Below, piece after piece: positions 28,506 to 37,564 of a stretch of DNA of 64,000 nt (position 1 is its first letter; each line of letters opens with the position of its first letter). Origin of the DNA: JBAXGW01 sp037139195. Lineage in GTDB: Bacteria > Bacteroidota > Bacteroidia > Bacteroidales > JAHJDW01. Both the position numbers and the translations under genes were made by a program. The notes beneath the pieces are model-generated. The model saw only the letters and a program-made list of their open reading frames with translations. It had not been told where the DNA came from and searched no databases. The DNA lies in NCBI GenBank assembly GCA_037139195.1, contig JBAXGW010000012.1, positions 19,152 to 83,151 on the forward strand. Direction: 5' to 3'.

Positions 28506-29257
28506 TAATTATTCTTAAAAAATTGAGTTAATTTTGGCAGCAATCGATATAATGGATAAAAGAAAGAGACCTTTATTTTGTTTTCTTTAAAAGCCTTATA
28601 ACACTCAATATTTTGAGCGTATATGTTTTTAAAGCTTTTATTTGTAGCACCTCCAAGTCGCATTTTAATTATTGCCATTGGTAAATAGCATGATGAAATT
28701 GCCTGTTTTTCAAGAAATCTTAGCATTAACTCAAAGTCAGCTGCTAATTTGTAATTTAAAGAAAAATATCCGTAGCAATTATAAATTTCTTTTTTTACAA
28801 AAAAAGTTGGGTGAGCTGGATGCCATCCTTTTCTAAATGAGCCTTTTGTAAAAGTGTTAGATTTCCAATACCGAACTTGTTTATCGGTATTATCTGGGTC
28901 AACATAAATTAAGTCGGCAAATAAACTGTCTGTTTTGTTTTTGCTTAAAGTATCAACAATTTCCTGAATTATATTGTTATTAACATAGAAATCATCAGAA
29001 TTTAAAACTGCAAGATAATCACCTGTTGCCATTTTTAAACCTTTGTTCATGGCATCATATATTCCATTATCGGGTTCGCTAACAAATTTTGTTATCCTCT
29101 CGCCATAAGATTCTATGATTGCTAATGTTTTGTCTTTAGAATAACCGTCGATTATAATATATTCAATGTTTTTATAAGTCTGATTTATAACAGACTCTAT
29201 AGCTGATTTTATATATTTTTCGCTGTTATAGCAGACGGTTATAATGCTAATTTTCAA
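28505..29257 (-). CDS. Family 2 glycosyltransferase (WcaA-like)
   Basis: A single-domain GT-A enzyme (250 residues) starting SIITVCYNSEKYI, with IDGYSKDKT, EPDNGIYDAMNKG and the metal-binding LNSDD. The FVSEPDNGIYDAMNKG block is typical of the GT2 subgroup near WcaA/WfgS-like enzymes. It should add one sugar to the lipid-linked repeat unit at the cytoplasmic face. Donor and linkage are unknown. Confidence 0.88.
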   Translation of the reverse strand: MKISIITVCYNSEKYIKSAIESVINQTYKNIEYIIIDGYSKDKTLAIIESYGERITKFVSEPDNGIYDAMNKGLKMATGDYLAVLNSDDFYVNNNIIQEIVDTLSKNKTDSLFADLIYVDPDNTDKQVRYWKSNTFTKGSFRKGWHPAHPTFFVKKEIYNCYGYFSLNYKLAADFELMLRFLEKQAISSCYLPMAIIKMRLGGATNKSFKNIYAQNIECYKAFKENKIKVSFFYPLYRLLPKLTQFFKNN

Positions 29258-29267
29258 TTGGTATAAA

Positions 29268-30350
29268 TTAATATTTATTAAGAGTATCTATTACTTTTTC
29301 AATGTCATTTTCAGTATGATAATAAGAAATTGGCAAACTTAATGTTGTTTTATGAATTTCTTCCGATATAGGATAATTACCATCGAAAATGCCTTTCATT
29401 GCAACTTGTTTATGGGGAGCAATAGGGTAGTGAATTTCGGTTTTAATATCATTTTTTAATAAATAGTCTTTTAAATTGTCTCTGTCGTTATGACGAATAT
29501 TGAAGATATGGTAAACGTCAAAAAAATCTTCTTGAACAACAGGTTTTATAAAATCATTTTTCAAATTATTGATATAGAGGTTTGCCAATTTGCGTTTATG
29601 AGTATTTATTTCATCCAGTTTTCTTAACTTTATAGAAAGAAAGCCTGCTTGAATTTCATCTAAACGAGAATTAAACCCCACTAATTCGTTAACATACTTA
29701 ACGGATGAACCATAATTTCGAAGTTTTTTTATTGTGTCAAAAAGCTCTTTTTTATTGGTTGTCATTGCACCAGCATCACCAATTGCACCTAAATTCTTGG
29801 TTGGATAAAAACTAAAACAACCAAAATCACCAAATGTTCCCGTCTTAATATCTTTAAATTTTGCCCCATGAGATTGGGCACAATCCTCAATTAGTTTTAA
29901 ATTGTTTTTGTTGCAAATTTCAATTATTTCGTCCATCTGACAAGCTTTTCCATACAAATGAACAACTAAAACTGCTTTTGTGTTTTTGTTAATTTTTTCT
30001 TCAATTTTTTTAGGATCAATATTGTATGTATTGATATCAGGCTCAACCAAGATAGGTTTTAATCCACAATTGATTACAGAAAGTATTGTTGCAATGTAAG
30101 TGTTTGACGGAACAATAACTTCACCGCCTTTCTCAAAGTCAAATGCTTTTAAGGCGAGAAATAGTGCATCAAGACCTGATGCAACGCCTAAGCAATTTTT
30201 GCTGTTGCAATAAGCTGCAAACTCATTTTCAAAACTACTAACATTGTTGCCTAAAACATACCAACCACTTTCAAGAGTTTGGTGAAACGACTTTTCAAAC
30301 TCTTCGAAAAAAGGTTTGTTTAATTTTCCTAGATTTTCGTATTCTATCAT
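29268..30350 (-). CDS. fdtB: PLP-dependent sugar 3-aminotransferase (FdtB/QdtB-like)
   Basis: A DegT/DnrJ/EryC1/StrS aminotransferase of 360 residues. The PLP lysine is K185 in FYPTKNLGAIGDAGA, and the cofactor-binding ASGLDALFLAL and IEDCAQSHGA segments are clear. The gene overlaps the preceding fdtA-like gene by 4 bp; together they are the FdtA-FdtB (or QdtA-QdtB) pair that converts dTDP-4-keto-6-deoxyglucose through the 3-keto sugar to a 3-amino-3,6-dideoxyhexose. The choice between Fuc3N and Qui3N cannot be made by eye. No acetyltransferase gene (fdtC/qdtC) is next to it. Confidence 0.87.
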   Translation of the reverse strand: MIEYENLGKLNKPFFEEFEKSFHQTLESGWYVLGNNVSSFENEFAAYCNSKNCLGVASGLDALFLALKAFDFEKGGEVIVPSNTYIATILSVINCGLKPILVEPDINTYNIDPKKIEEKINKNTKAVLVVHLYGKACQMDEIIEICNKNNLKLIEDCAQSHGAKFKDIKTGTFGDFGCFSFYPTKNLGAIGDAGAMTTNKKELFDTIKKLRNYGSSVKYVNELVGFNSRLDEIQAGFLSIKLRKLDEINTHKRKLANLYINNLKNDFIKPVVQEDFFDVYHIFNIRHNDRDNLKDYLLKNDIKTEIHYPIAPHKQVAMKGIFDGNYPISEEIHKTTLSLPISYYHTENDIEKVIDTLNKY

Positions 30351-30712
30351 TTGTAATTTTCAAATATATAATCCTGTTCTTCGTAAAATTCGGAGGCAAA
30401 AACCATGAGAATTGCATCATTACTGAAATTATGCATTTGGTGCCAGTCTTTAGGTTCTAAAATTAAACACTTAGAAGGAGTGTCAAGAATAAATTCTTCT
30501 TTTGTTTCATTGTCGTTATTAGAAATTATACAACTGCCTTTAATGCATATAGCAGCTTGTATAGTTTTATGATGTCGATGTCCTCCTCTTATTGAATCAT
30601 CAACTCCATAAATGTAAAACACGCGCTTTATATCAAACGGCAGTACTTTTTCTATTACAGTGAGGTTTCCTCTTTTATCAGTAAAGGTTTTTAAATTTAA
30701 TATATATGCCAT
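30347..30712 (-). CDS. fdtA: dTDP-4-keto-6-deoxyglucose 3,4-ketoisomerase (FdtA/QdtA-like cupin)
   Basis: A small cupin (121 residues; the family is usually about 130-140) with the diagnostic RGNLTVIE, the active-site SIRGGHRHHKTIQAAICIKG (H45 and H47 region) and ILEPKDWHQMHNFS. It moves the keto group from C4 to C3 of dTDP-4-keto-6-deoxyglucose, supplying the substrate for the adjoining aminotransferase. Product stereochemistry (galacto or gluco) is not resolved. rmlA and rmlB, which make its substrate, are not in this window. Confidence 0.88.
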   Translation of the reverse strand: MAYILNLKTFTDKRGNLTVIEKVLPFDIKRVFYIYGVDDSIRGGHRHHKTIQAAICIKGSCIISNNDNETKEEFILDTPSKCLILEPKDWHQMHNFSNDAILMVFASEFYEEQDYIFENYK

Positions 30713-30756
30713 TTGGTTATATTGTTGATTAATTTGAGTTGCTATTTTGTTTTAAA

Positions 30757-31743
30757 TTAGTTACTTACGTGTGCGTAAAGATTATATCTAGTAACAAGTT
30801 TAATAAGTACTTTTAATTTGTTTTTCAGCCCCTTGCTTTCCATTAACGAAAAAGGTCTTAGGCTTTCTTTAAAATCAGAATCAATTGTTTTAATTTGCTT
30901 TAATGAGTTGTCAAGTTCCTTAACATAATCAAAATAGATGATTTTCGAAATTGATTTTGGGATTTTAAACCAACCAAAATCCACTAAATTGTTTTTGTAA
31001 AATCTCACATAATGAAAATGATAAAATACAACTTCAAAAGTACGCAAATCTTGTTTTGTTTTCAAAAAAAGTCGTAAATCTTTTTTTTCGAAAAATTTAT
31101 ATTGCTCAACATTCCAAGGGGCAACACCACCGCCAAGATTAACTAATTCATGAACACCTTTGAAACGGGAAGTCCAATCATCTAAATATTTTTGGTCGCC
31201 AAATTTGCCATCTTCATATCTGTCAAAGCACCATTCAATGCATGCATTTCTCCACCAATTTAATACTTTTAAGCCTTCTTCGTTATTTTTAAAAGTAATA
31301 AACTGAACGCAATATTTTCCTGCTTTTTCTAGTCGATTATTGGATTTTGAATAACGATGTTCTGTAATTAAAACCGATTTATCGCCCATTTCGTCAAAAA
31401 GTGGTTTTGGTGAACTATAAAAAAACAAATCAGCATCAATATAAGTGCAATTTTCGGCTTTGTAGTTGTCAAGCACATACTTTATAGTTGACGAAGTGCA
31501 AGTCCAACAATATTCTGCTATTGATCTACTTGGTTTAACTGCTAGTAAATCTTCGCTTTCAAAATCTTTTAAAGAAATTACAGTAACTTTTTCGAGTGCA
31601 AGATTGTTTAGAATTGAGTATGCTTTTTCATCAAAAGCAAATATATACAAATGAAAATTGTTGCAATGCAGTTTCAATGAATTGTACATTGCTAAACCCC
31701 TAGTTAGGTAGTTTGAATCGAATAGCGTGCAGAAATTATACAT
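30757..31743 (-). CDS. GT8-like glycosyltransferase
   Basis: 328 residues with a nucleotide-sugar GT-A fold: an N-terminal YNFCTLFDSNYLTRGLAMYNSL as in family 8 enzymes, the metal-binding TYIDADLFF (DxD) near residue 100, an FGDQKYLDDW segment and an HFHYVRFY late histidine pair. It probably transfers one sugar in polymer assembly. It overlaps the preceding methyltransferase gene by 8 bp. The family call rests on motif layout rather than strong identity. Confidence 0.75.
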   Translation of the reverse strand: MYNFCTLFDSNYLTRGLAMYNSLKLHCNNFHLYIFAFDEKAYSILNNLALEKVTVISLKDFESEDLLAVKPSRSIAEYCWTCTSSTIKYVLDNYKAENCTYIDADLFFYSSPKPLFDEMGDKSVLITEHRYSKSNNRLEKAGKYCVQFITFKNNEEGLKVLNWWRNACIEWCFDRYEDGKFGDQKYLDDWTSRFKGVHELVNLGGGVAPWNVEQYKFFEKKDLRLFLKTKQDLRTFEVVFYHFHYVRFYKNNLVDFGWFKIPKSISKIIYFDYVKELDNSLKQIKTIDSDFKESLRPFSLMESKGLKNKLKVLIKLVTRYNLYAHVSN

Positions 31744-32461
31744 GGTTTACTTTCTTTGCTAGAATAACGTTATCTAAATATAGGTCATTGTTTTTTGGAA
31801 GAATAAAACCAAGGAAAACACCTATGATATTTAATGGCACAATAAATAATAGCGATAATACTTTGCTTGCGAAATTAAACGATGAAATTTTAAAAATATA
31901 CATGTTTAGCAACTGAAAAATTACACTGATATTATTCGCTGTTTTTTGCGCTTTAATAATTTCAAATCCATTGTTTTGTAAAAGATATTCTAGTCCAAAT
32001 GATGAATAGCGAGCATAATCATAAGGTTGCTCGTGCTCGTCCCACGCAAATGGAACTGTTAGTAGTAGTTTGCCATTTGGAGTTAAAACTCTATTTATTT
32101 CTTTTAAAAATATTTCAGGATTAAAAACATGTTCAAGAACTTGATTGGTTACAACTGAATCAAATGTTTCGTTATCGAATGGGAAATTTACACCATCATA
32201 AAAAACATCTACTTTCGAATTTTCGTGATCGTGTCCGCTTGTTTCAATATCCATTCCGATGTATTCAGAACTATTAAATAAATGCATATATGGTTTTTGT
32301 CCGCAGCCAACATCGAGTGTTTTTCCCGTAATTGATGGGCTTATTTTATTAATGGCGGTATACAGATTTTTTCTGCTGATATAAAATGGGTTTATAAAAA
32401 TGCCAATAATATTAGATGAAAATAAAAGGCCTGAAATCTTTTTCTTTATAGTTTTTTTCAT
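31736..32461 (-). CDS. Class I SAM-dependent methyltransferase
   Basis: 241 residues with motif I LDVGCGQKPYM, IGMDIE at strand beta2, SVVTNQVLEHVFNPEIFLKEINRVL and LTVPFAWDEHEQPYDYARYS. The last segment is common in glycan-locus methyltransferases. A C-terminal hydrophobic stretch (LSLLFIVPLNIIGVFLGFIL) suggests membrane association. The expected role is O-methylation of a sugar, possibly as a cap on the chain. Confidence 0.8.
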   Translation of the reverse strand: MKKTIKKKISGLLFSSNIIGIFINPFYISRKNLYTAINKISPSITGKTLDVGCGQKPYMHLFNSSEYIGMDIETSGHDHENSKVDVFYDGVNFPFDNETFDSVVTNQVLEHVFNPEIFLKEINRVLTPNGKLLLTVPFAWDEHEQPYDYARYSSFGLEYLLQNNGFEIIKAQKTANNISVIFQLLNMYIFKISSFNFASKVLSLLFIVPLNIIGVFLGFILPKNNDLYLDNVILAKKVNHV

Positions 32462-32471
32462 GAATAGTAGT

Positions 32472-33257
32472 TTATTTCAATCTAAATAAAAATCCCTTAA
32501 AAACAGATTTTATATTTGATCTGTCGCTAGTTGTAAAATCGAAAACCATATCATAAGACGCTTTGAATTTTTCAAGAAAATGAGCTTCGTTAAAAAACCA
32601 ACATGGATATGAGGCATTATAAATTTTAGGGTTTGCTTTTTGCAGCGTAATTCTATCCTCTTCCTCTGAAAAATACGCAGTTCTATCAATGAAAATATAT
32701 TTTGTTTTGTGTTTAAATACTTCTTCTAATAAATCATAAGGTTTTTCAATGTATTGCAAAACGCTTGAGAAGATTATAATATCAGGTTTATTTTCTTTCA
32801 AACAATCCTCAATTGAAAAATAAAATTTTAAATTTTCATCAGCAAATAACTCTTTCCCTTTTTCAACAAAATGCGATTGCTCAACAATATTCCAGCTAAC
32901 TGCATCCAGCGAATTTAAAAACAGGCGATTTTGAAAGTATGTACTTCCAAGTGAACCTCCAAAATCAATCACATTTAGTTTTTTGTCGTTTTCCAATGCA
33001 ACGGTCATTAATGCCGAAAGCAAGGGAAACGAATACTCTATTTTATCAAAAAGCACAGAGTCTCTTTCGCAAACTGCTTCGCCATTCTTAACTTTTAGCA
33101 GTGCGTTTTCAATCTTTTTCAATATCTTTTCCGAATCATATCCAATTGCCTTCTTTTGGGCATCATTCCATGTTTCGTAGTTACCACTCCAGCCATAAAA
33201 TAAGCCTGTTAGTTTTCTGATTAGGATTGGGGGTAAAAATTCTTTAATTATTTTCAT
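32472..33257 (-). CDS. TIGR04325-family putative methyltransferase
   Basis: 261 residues that fit the TIGR04325 (LIC12133-type) family: GLFYGWSGNYETWNDAQKKAIGYD near the start, the nucleotide-binding VIDFGGSLGSTYFQ, SSVLQYIEKPYDLLEE, DRTAYF and the YPCWFF ending. This family is found in surface-polysaccharide loci of spirochaetes, Bacteroidota and others, and is predicted to be SAM-dependent. The acceptor is unknown. The gene overlaps the upstream glycosyltransferase gene by 14 bp. Confidence 0.8.
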   Translation of the reverse strand: MKIIKEFLPPILIRKLTGLFYGWSGNYETWNDAQKKAIGYDSEKILKKIENALLKVKNGEAVCERDSVLFDKIEYSFPLLSALMTVALENDKKLNVIDFGGSLGSTYFQNRLFLNSLDAVSWNIVEQSHFVEKGKELFADENLKFYFSIEDCLKENKPDIIIFSSVLQYIEKPYDLLEEVFKHKTKYIFIDRTAYFSEEEDRITLQKANPKIYNASYPCWFFNEAHFLEKFKASYDMVFDFTTSDRSNIKSVFKGFLFRLK

Positions 33258-34473
33258 TAAGTTTTTTTATGAAAAGTTGATTAATGTATTTTGCTCTATT
33301 TTCAATTGTATGGTCTTTCAGTGTTCTTTCCTGTCCAGCTTTTGCAATTTTTCTTGCCTCTTCAGGATTTTTTAATAGCCAATTTACCTTTTCTATGCAT
33401 TCATCAATGGTTTTATACGTTACTACCTCTTTTTCAGGTTCGAAAAGTTCGTTTAAATTATCTTTCCAGTCAGTTAGCAAACAAATACCAACACCTGTTG
33501 CTTCAAATAATCTAATGTTACCAGCACATTTTCTTGCTATTTCACCATGAATATTAAAACAAATATTGCTGTTTCTCAAAGCGGTAAACATTTCAATTCC
33601 GAAAATTGGAGGGTTAACAGATTGTCTTAGCTTTTTAGAGTAGTTTGAAATTTTTGTTTTTCCATAATTTTCATTTTTCTTTAATAATGAGATGTTATTT
33701 ATTATAAAGTTTAATCGAAATTTAAGGAGTAGATTAATAGTGAGTTGCATGCTCTTTTTGAAAAATATTTTAGAATTCGATTCTAAATTTCCGAAAATTT
33801 GAATATTGATATTGCTTTCAATAAATTTTTGAATAAATTCAATTCTGCTTTTGTGAAAACCATAACCTGTATACAATGACCCAGTGAAAATTAAATCATA
33901 CTTTGGAGCCGAATTGTCATCGCCAAGCATTTTTAATACAGAGTCATCGAAGCCATGATAAAGTAAATGAGTTTCTACTCCAAGTTTCATTAAATCTTTT
34001 TTAAAGCAAGGAGTGCAGGTAAACATCATGTCAACCGAAGAAAAGAATTCTGCTAATTTCGAATTGTAGGGAGCACATATATGGCTTACAATAAGTTTTA
34101 TGGAGCCTACTTCCTTTTTAACAATGCTTGCCCATGATTTGTCCATTAGTTTCGAATCATCTATCCAAACAATATCGGGTTGATACGATTTTATTTGTTC
34201 AAAAACCAAATCTTTTAAACTGATATTTTGAGTAAGGAGGTGTTCTATTGCCCATCTGCTTTGTAAAATGTCGGCATTTGAAATTATATCAATAGCATCA
34301 ACTCCTAGTTTTCGCAAATTTTTACTGTACGAATAAGCAATTTCAACCGAATCAGCTGTAAGATGTTCGTATTGCTCAATATATGAAGAATTATGGATTT
34401 CTGGAAATCGCAAATAGTAGTTTGTTAAGCATTCGCTATATATATTTGTGATTCGTAAAATTCGATAACTCAT
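33244..34473 (-). CDS. CgeB/DUF3880-like glycosyltransferase
   Basis: A 409-residue GT-B-like enzyme. The N-terminal half has QPDIVWIDDSKL and FTCTPCFKKDLMKLGVETHLLYHGFD; the C-terminal half has FTGSLYTGYGFHKSRIEFI, NIHGEIARKCAGNIRLFEATGVGICLLTDWKDNLNELF and a GQERTLKDHTIENRAK ending. That is the pattern of CgeB-type transferases related to GT4. It is the first gene of the distal block of the array, after a strong hairpin at 34501. I see no promoter directly in front, so expression may depend on read-through. Confidence 0.8.
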   Translation of the reverse strand: MSYRILRITNIYSECLTNYYLRFPEIHNSSYIEQYEHLTADSVEIAYSYSKNLRKLGVDAIDIISNADILQSRWAIEHLLTQNISLKDLVFEQIKSYQPDIVWIDDSKLMDKSWASIVKKEVGSIKLIVSHICAPYNSKLAEFFSSVDMMFTCTPCFKKDLMKLGVETHLLYHGFDDSVLKMLGDDNSAPKYDLIFTGSLYTGYGFHKSRIEFIQKFIESNINIQIFGNLESNSKIFFKKSMQLTINLLLKFRLNFIINNISLLKKNENYGKTKISNYSKKLRQSVNPPIFGIEMFTALRNSNICFNIHGEIARKCAGNIRLFEATGVGICLLTDWKDNLNELFEPEKEVVTYKTIDECIEKVNWLLKNPEEARKIAKAGQERTLKDHTIENRAKYINQLFIKKLNENN

Positions 34474-34500
34474 ATTTTTATTTTTAAGATTTATTTTATA

Positions 34501-34537
34501 AAGGTTAGCATTAAATATGAAATTTAATGCTAACCTT
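34501..34537. terminator. Perfect 16-bp hairpin between polysaccharide blocks
   Basis: 34501-34516 pairs without mismatch with 34522-34537 around a 5-nt loop. It starts 10 bp after the stop of the T9SS gene and 28 bp before the next minus-strand start. Neither side has a good T-run, so it may act as a partial terminator, an RNA-stabilising 3' end, or a processing site. Confidence 0.55.
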
Positions 34538-34546
34538 AAAGGTATA

Positions 34547-37402
34547 TTATTTTGTTAAAATAATTTTTATTGTTTTGTTGAAATTTTCAGTTTCAATTCT
34601 ACAGAAATAGATGCCTCCATTTTTATCAGAACCATCAAAATTTACTTTGTATTCGCCCATTTGCTGACTATTATTTACTAATTCTGATATTTTTTTACCT
34701 GCAATATCAAAAATACTAATATTAACTCTGCCAGTTTTGGCTATTTTGTATGCAATAGTTGTTGAATTAGAAAATGGATTAGGAAATATTTTAATTAAGT
34801 CATTTTCAGTTAGTTCTAATTCGGCTTTATCTTCAGTAACATCTGCTTGTATTTCTAGATTGCTTTTCAAATACTGATTTCCTGCACAGTCTATCCACCA
34901 TCCTCCAGGTCCTTGATAGACTAAAGAATTTGAATTGTTTTGCCAAACGTGTATTCTTGTGTCTCCACTTCCAGCATCGTAAAATGCTGCAATATCGTTT
35001 TGGTTATTTAAGTTGATGAAATCACCAGAAACTATTCTTCCTGTTATTGAACTTGCATTATACCCTAAGTTAGCCCAATAACCCGCTGCTGAATAATTGA
35101 AAAAAGTTTTTTGTCCAGAAAAAACATGTATTCTTGTTTCATTATTGCCATAATCATAAAAAGCAGCTAAATCGTCTTTCTTCCCATCTTTGTCAAAATC
35201 TCCGCTAATTACTCTTCCTGTTACTTTGGTTGCATCATAGCCAATTGCACTCCAATAACCAGCTGCAGCATAATTGAAAAAAGTTTTCTGACCAGAGAAG
35301 ATATGAATTCTGGTTTCATTATTGCCATAGTCATAAAATGCAGCAATATCGTCTTTCTTACCATCATTGTCAAAATCACCACTGGTAACTCTGTCTGTAA
35401 TATTATTTGCATTATAACCTGTTCCTATTAAAGGACACCATAATGTAGTGCCCGAATAATTGAAAAAAGTTTTTTGTCCAGTAAAGACATGAATTTTTGT
35501 TTGACTTGCACCATAATCATAAAATGCAGCAATGTCATCAGAAAAACCGTCATTGTCAAAATCTCCACTTACAACTCGTCCTTTTATATTATTTGCATTG
35601 TAACCAGATGCAATAGCAGGACACCAATTTGATGTTCCCGAGTATTTGAAATAAGTTTTTTGTCCTGTAAAAACATGTATAATTGTACCCCCAGTTCCAT
35701 TATCATATAAAGCAGCAATGTCGTCTTCAAAATTGTCATTGTCAAAATCGCCAACTACCATTGCTTTGACATTATTAGCATTATAACCAGTTGTTGACCA
35801 CCAGCCATTAGCATTTGAATAATCTAAAATACTGCCATTTGATTTCCATACATGTATGCTTGTTTTATATCCTAGTTGTGCATTAATAAAGCCATAGTCA
35901 TAAAAAGCAGCAATATCATCCATTTTGCCATCATTATCAAAATCGCCAACAAGCGTTCTGTTTGTTATTTTATTTGCATCATAATAGCGTCTTTGTCCAT
36001 CTTCATCAAATATTTTCTTTCCTGTATTTATAGCATTTATATAGTCAATATAATATGAAAATGAATGTAACTGCATTAAAGCTCTCAAATTGCCTTGATT
36101 GTTAGTACTTGGTTTTATTCTTTCTGCAGTATGTAAACTCATTATATTTAGCAAGTTTTTCAATGATGCTCTTTCTGCTAAACTGAAAAAATCTGTATGA
36201 TAATTAGAATAATATGCAAGTAATGCGATTGGTTCAACTTGGTCATCATAATAATAATATTCTGCAGAAATATCTCCTGTGGTTCTGCATAAGGCATCAA
36301 CCCACCATTCATGCAAAGTCCCATTAATTGGATTTAACCTGCTTGAAATTATGTGATTAACGCCTCTTTTAATCGTATTTACCAAAGAATTTTTAAAATC
36401 AGGCATTGTTGGTGGTATTATATCAAGTGTTTCAACTAAACCTCGTAGAATTATCAGATGGTAAACCATTCTGGAGTCGTGAGAGTAACTGCCATTGGGT
36501 CCATCTGGATCTCCTGTTTGCCAAGTCCCATCGCATGGACCACCATTTTTTGATTGTTTATCAATTAACCATTGACAAATCACCCTTGCTTTAGCTAGAT
36601 AATTGCAATTATTTGTAACTTTATATGCTTTTGCAAGGCCCCATGCACCAAAAGCTCTGAAATTTGAAGTAATAGCATCGGTATATCCAGTGTTGACATC
36701 TTTAGCTAATATATTGTTAGCAGCTTTTACTATGGCATTATATAATAAACTTGCATTAGCATAAGAGCTCAGTAGATTGTTCTTTCTAAGAAATGAGTAA
36801 CCATCGCACATAGTGGCTAAGGCATGTCCAGTTTCATAAACATGAGTTATGTTTTGAGAGCTTGCATAATAATTGCCGTTGTCATAAAAGTTTTTTCCTG
36901 GTCTACAATTCCACCAAATATATCCCCCATCAGAGTTTTGTTTTGTAATTAAATAGCTCAATCCATCCTTAATCATCTCAATATTTTTAGAAACAACTGC
37001 CGCATTAGTTTGATTAAACCTATTGTGAAGATGTATTAAAGATCGAACTTGTTTACTTATATCTCTATATAAAGGTTGAGAACTTCTGTATCCAGTTTGT
37101 CCAACATTTGGAATATCACAATTGTAAAAGCCTGTTATATTATCTTCCCATTGTGAATAATAACCTCGAAACCATGCTCCTTTGTCCCAATTTACAGTAT
37201 TATAAGTTGGAGTGTAGTTGGTTGGGTTAATTGATAAAAGTTGTTTTTGTCCTCTGTAGTCATTACTTAATTGAATTATTGTCTGAATGTCATTAATATT
37301 ATAAGTGTTGTCAGTATAAGTATTGATACTGCTAATTGTTGTATTTTGTGAAAACAAAATACTTGCCTGAAATAGTAATAAGCCTAAAATGATTTTTTTC
37401 AT
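34547..37402 (-). CDS. T9SS-exported protein: alpha/alpha-toroid-like domain plus VCBS/FG-GAP-like repeats
   Basis: 951 residues. A signal peptide ends at LFSQ (residue 19). Residues about 110-460 have repeated helix pairs and Trp/Tyr/Asp-rich loops (GGYIWWNCRPGKNFYDNG, GGPCDGTWQTGDPDGPNG, HEWWVDALC) like an (alpha/alpha) toroid of a glycan lyase or hydrolase. Residues about 475-845 hold six units of roughly 60 residues with the Ca-binding-like core GDFDNDGKKDDIAAFYDYG, which suggest a propeller. Residues about 870-951 form a type A T9SS sorting domain (FPNPFSNSTTI... GIYFCRIETENFNKTIKIILTK). It should be secreted through T9SS and anchored or released at the surface. The enzymatic activity is not identified. 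Confidence 0.82.
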   Translation of the reverse strand: MKKIILGLLLFQASILFSQNTTISSINTYTDNTYNINDIQTIIQLSNDYRGQKQLLSINPTNYTPTYNTVNWDKGAWFRGYYSQWEDNITGFYNCDIPNVGQTGYRSSQPLYRDISKQVRSLIHLHNRFNQTNAAVVSKNIEMIKDGLSYLITKQNSDGGYIWWNCRPGKNFYDNGNYYASSQNITHVYETGHALATMCDGYSFLRKNNLLSSYANASLLYNAIVKAANNILAKDVNTGYTDAITSNFRAFGAWGLAKAYKVTNNCNYLAKARVICQWLIDKQSKNGGPCDGTWQTGDPDGPNGSYSHDSRMVYHLIILRGLVETLDIIPPTMPDFKNSLVNTIKRGVNHIISSRLNPINGTLHEWWVDALCRTTGDISAEYYYYDDQVEPIALLAYYSNYHTDFFSLAERASLKNLLNIMSLHTAERIKPSTNNQGNLRALMQLHSFSYYIDYINAINTGKKIFDEDGQRRYYDANKITNRTLVGDFDNDGKMDDIAAFYDYGFINAQLGYKTSIHVWKSNGSILDYSNANGWWSTTGYNANNVKAMVVGDFDNDNFEDDIAALYDNGTGGTIIHVFTGQKTYFKYSGTSNWCPAIASGYNANNIKGRVVSGDFDNDGFSDDIAAFYDYGASQTKIHVFTGQKTFFNYSGTTLWCPLIGTGYNANNITDRVTSGDFDNDGKKDDIAAFYDYGNNETRIHIFSGQKTFFNYAAAGYWSAIGYDATKVTGRVISGDFDKDGKKDDLAAFYDYGNNETRIHVFSGQKTFFNYSAAGYWANLGYNASSITGRIVSGDFINLNNQNDIAAFYDAGSGDTRIHVWQNNSNSLVYQGPGGWWIDCAGNQYLKSNLEIQADVTEDKAELELTENDLIKIFPNPFSNSTTIAYKIAKTGRVNISIFDIAGKKISELVNNSQQMGEYKVNFDGSDKNGGIYFCRIETENFNKTIKIILTK

Positions 37403-37433
37403 AATTATTAAATTTTTAGTTAAATTAAAGTTT

Positions 37434-37441
37434 CAAATGTA
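37434..37441 (-). promoter_or_regulatory. Candidate -7 element for the T9SS protein gene
   Basis: Minus strand TACATTTG fits TAnnTTTG, 32 bp before the ATG in a 162-bp spacer. No -33 at the usual distance. It would allow expression separate from wzx/wzy. Confidence 0.4.
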
Positions 37442-37564
37442 TTTATTACAAATCATTATTTGAAAAATTTAACAAAATTTATATATATTTATAATTATAA
37501 GAGATATTAAGTATGTTGCTTTTAAGTTTTCATTTTGTTTTTATTTGGAGAAATAACTTTATGT

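Noticed and set aside
35000..35960. Regular direct repeats suggesting a CRISPR array
   Set aside because: The period is about 170-190 bp and in frame; the repeats encode the propeller units of the secreted protein, with no short repeat-spacer pattern.
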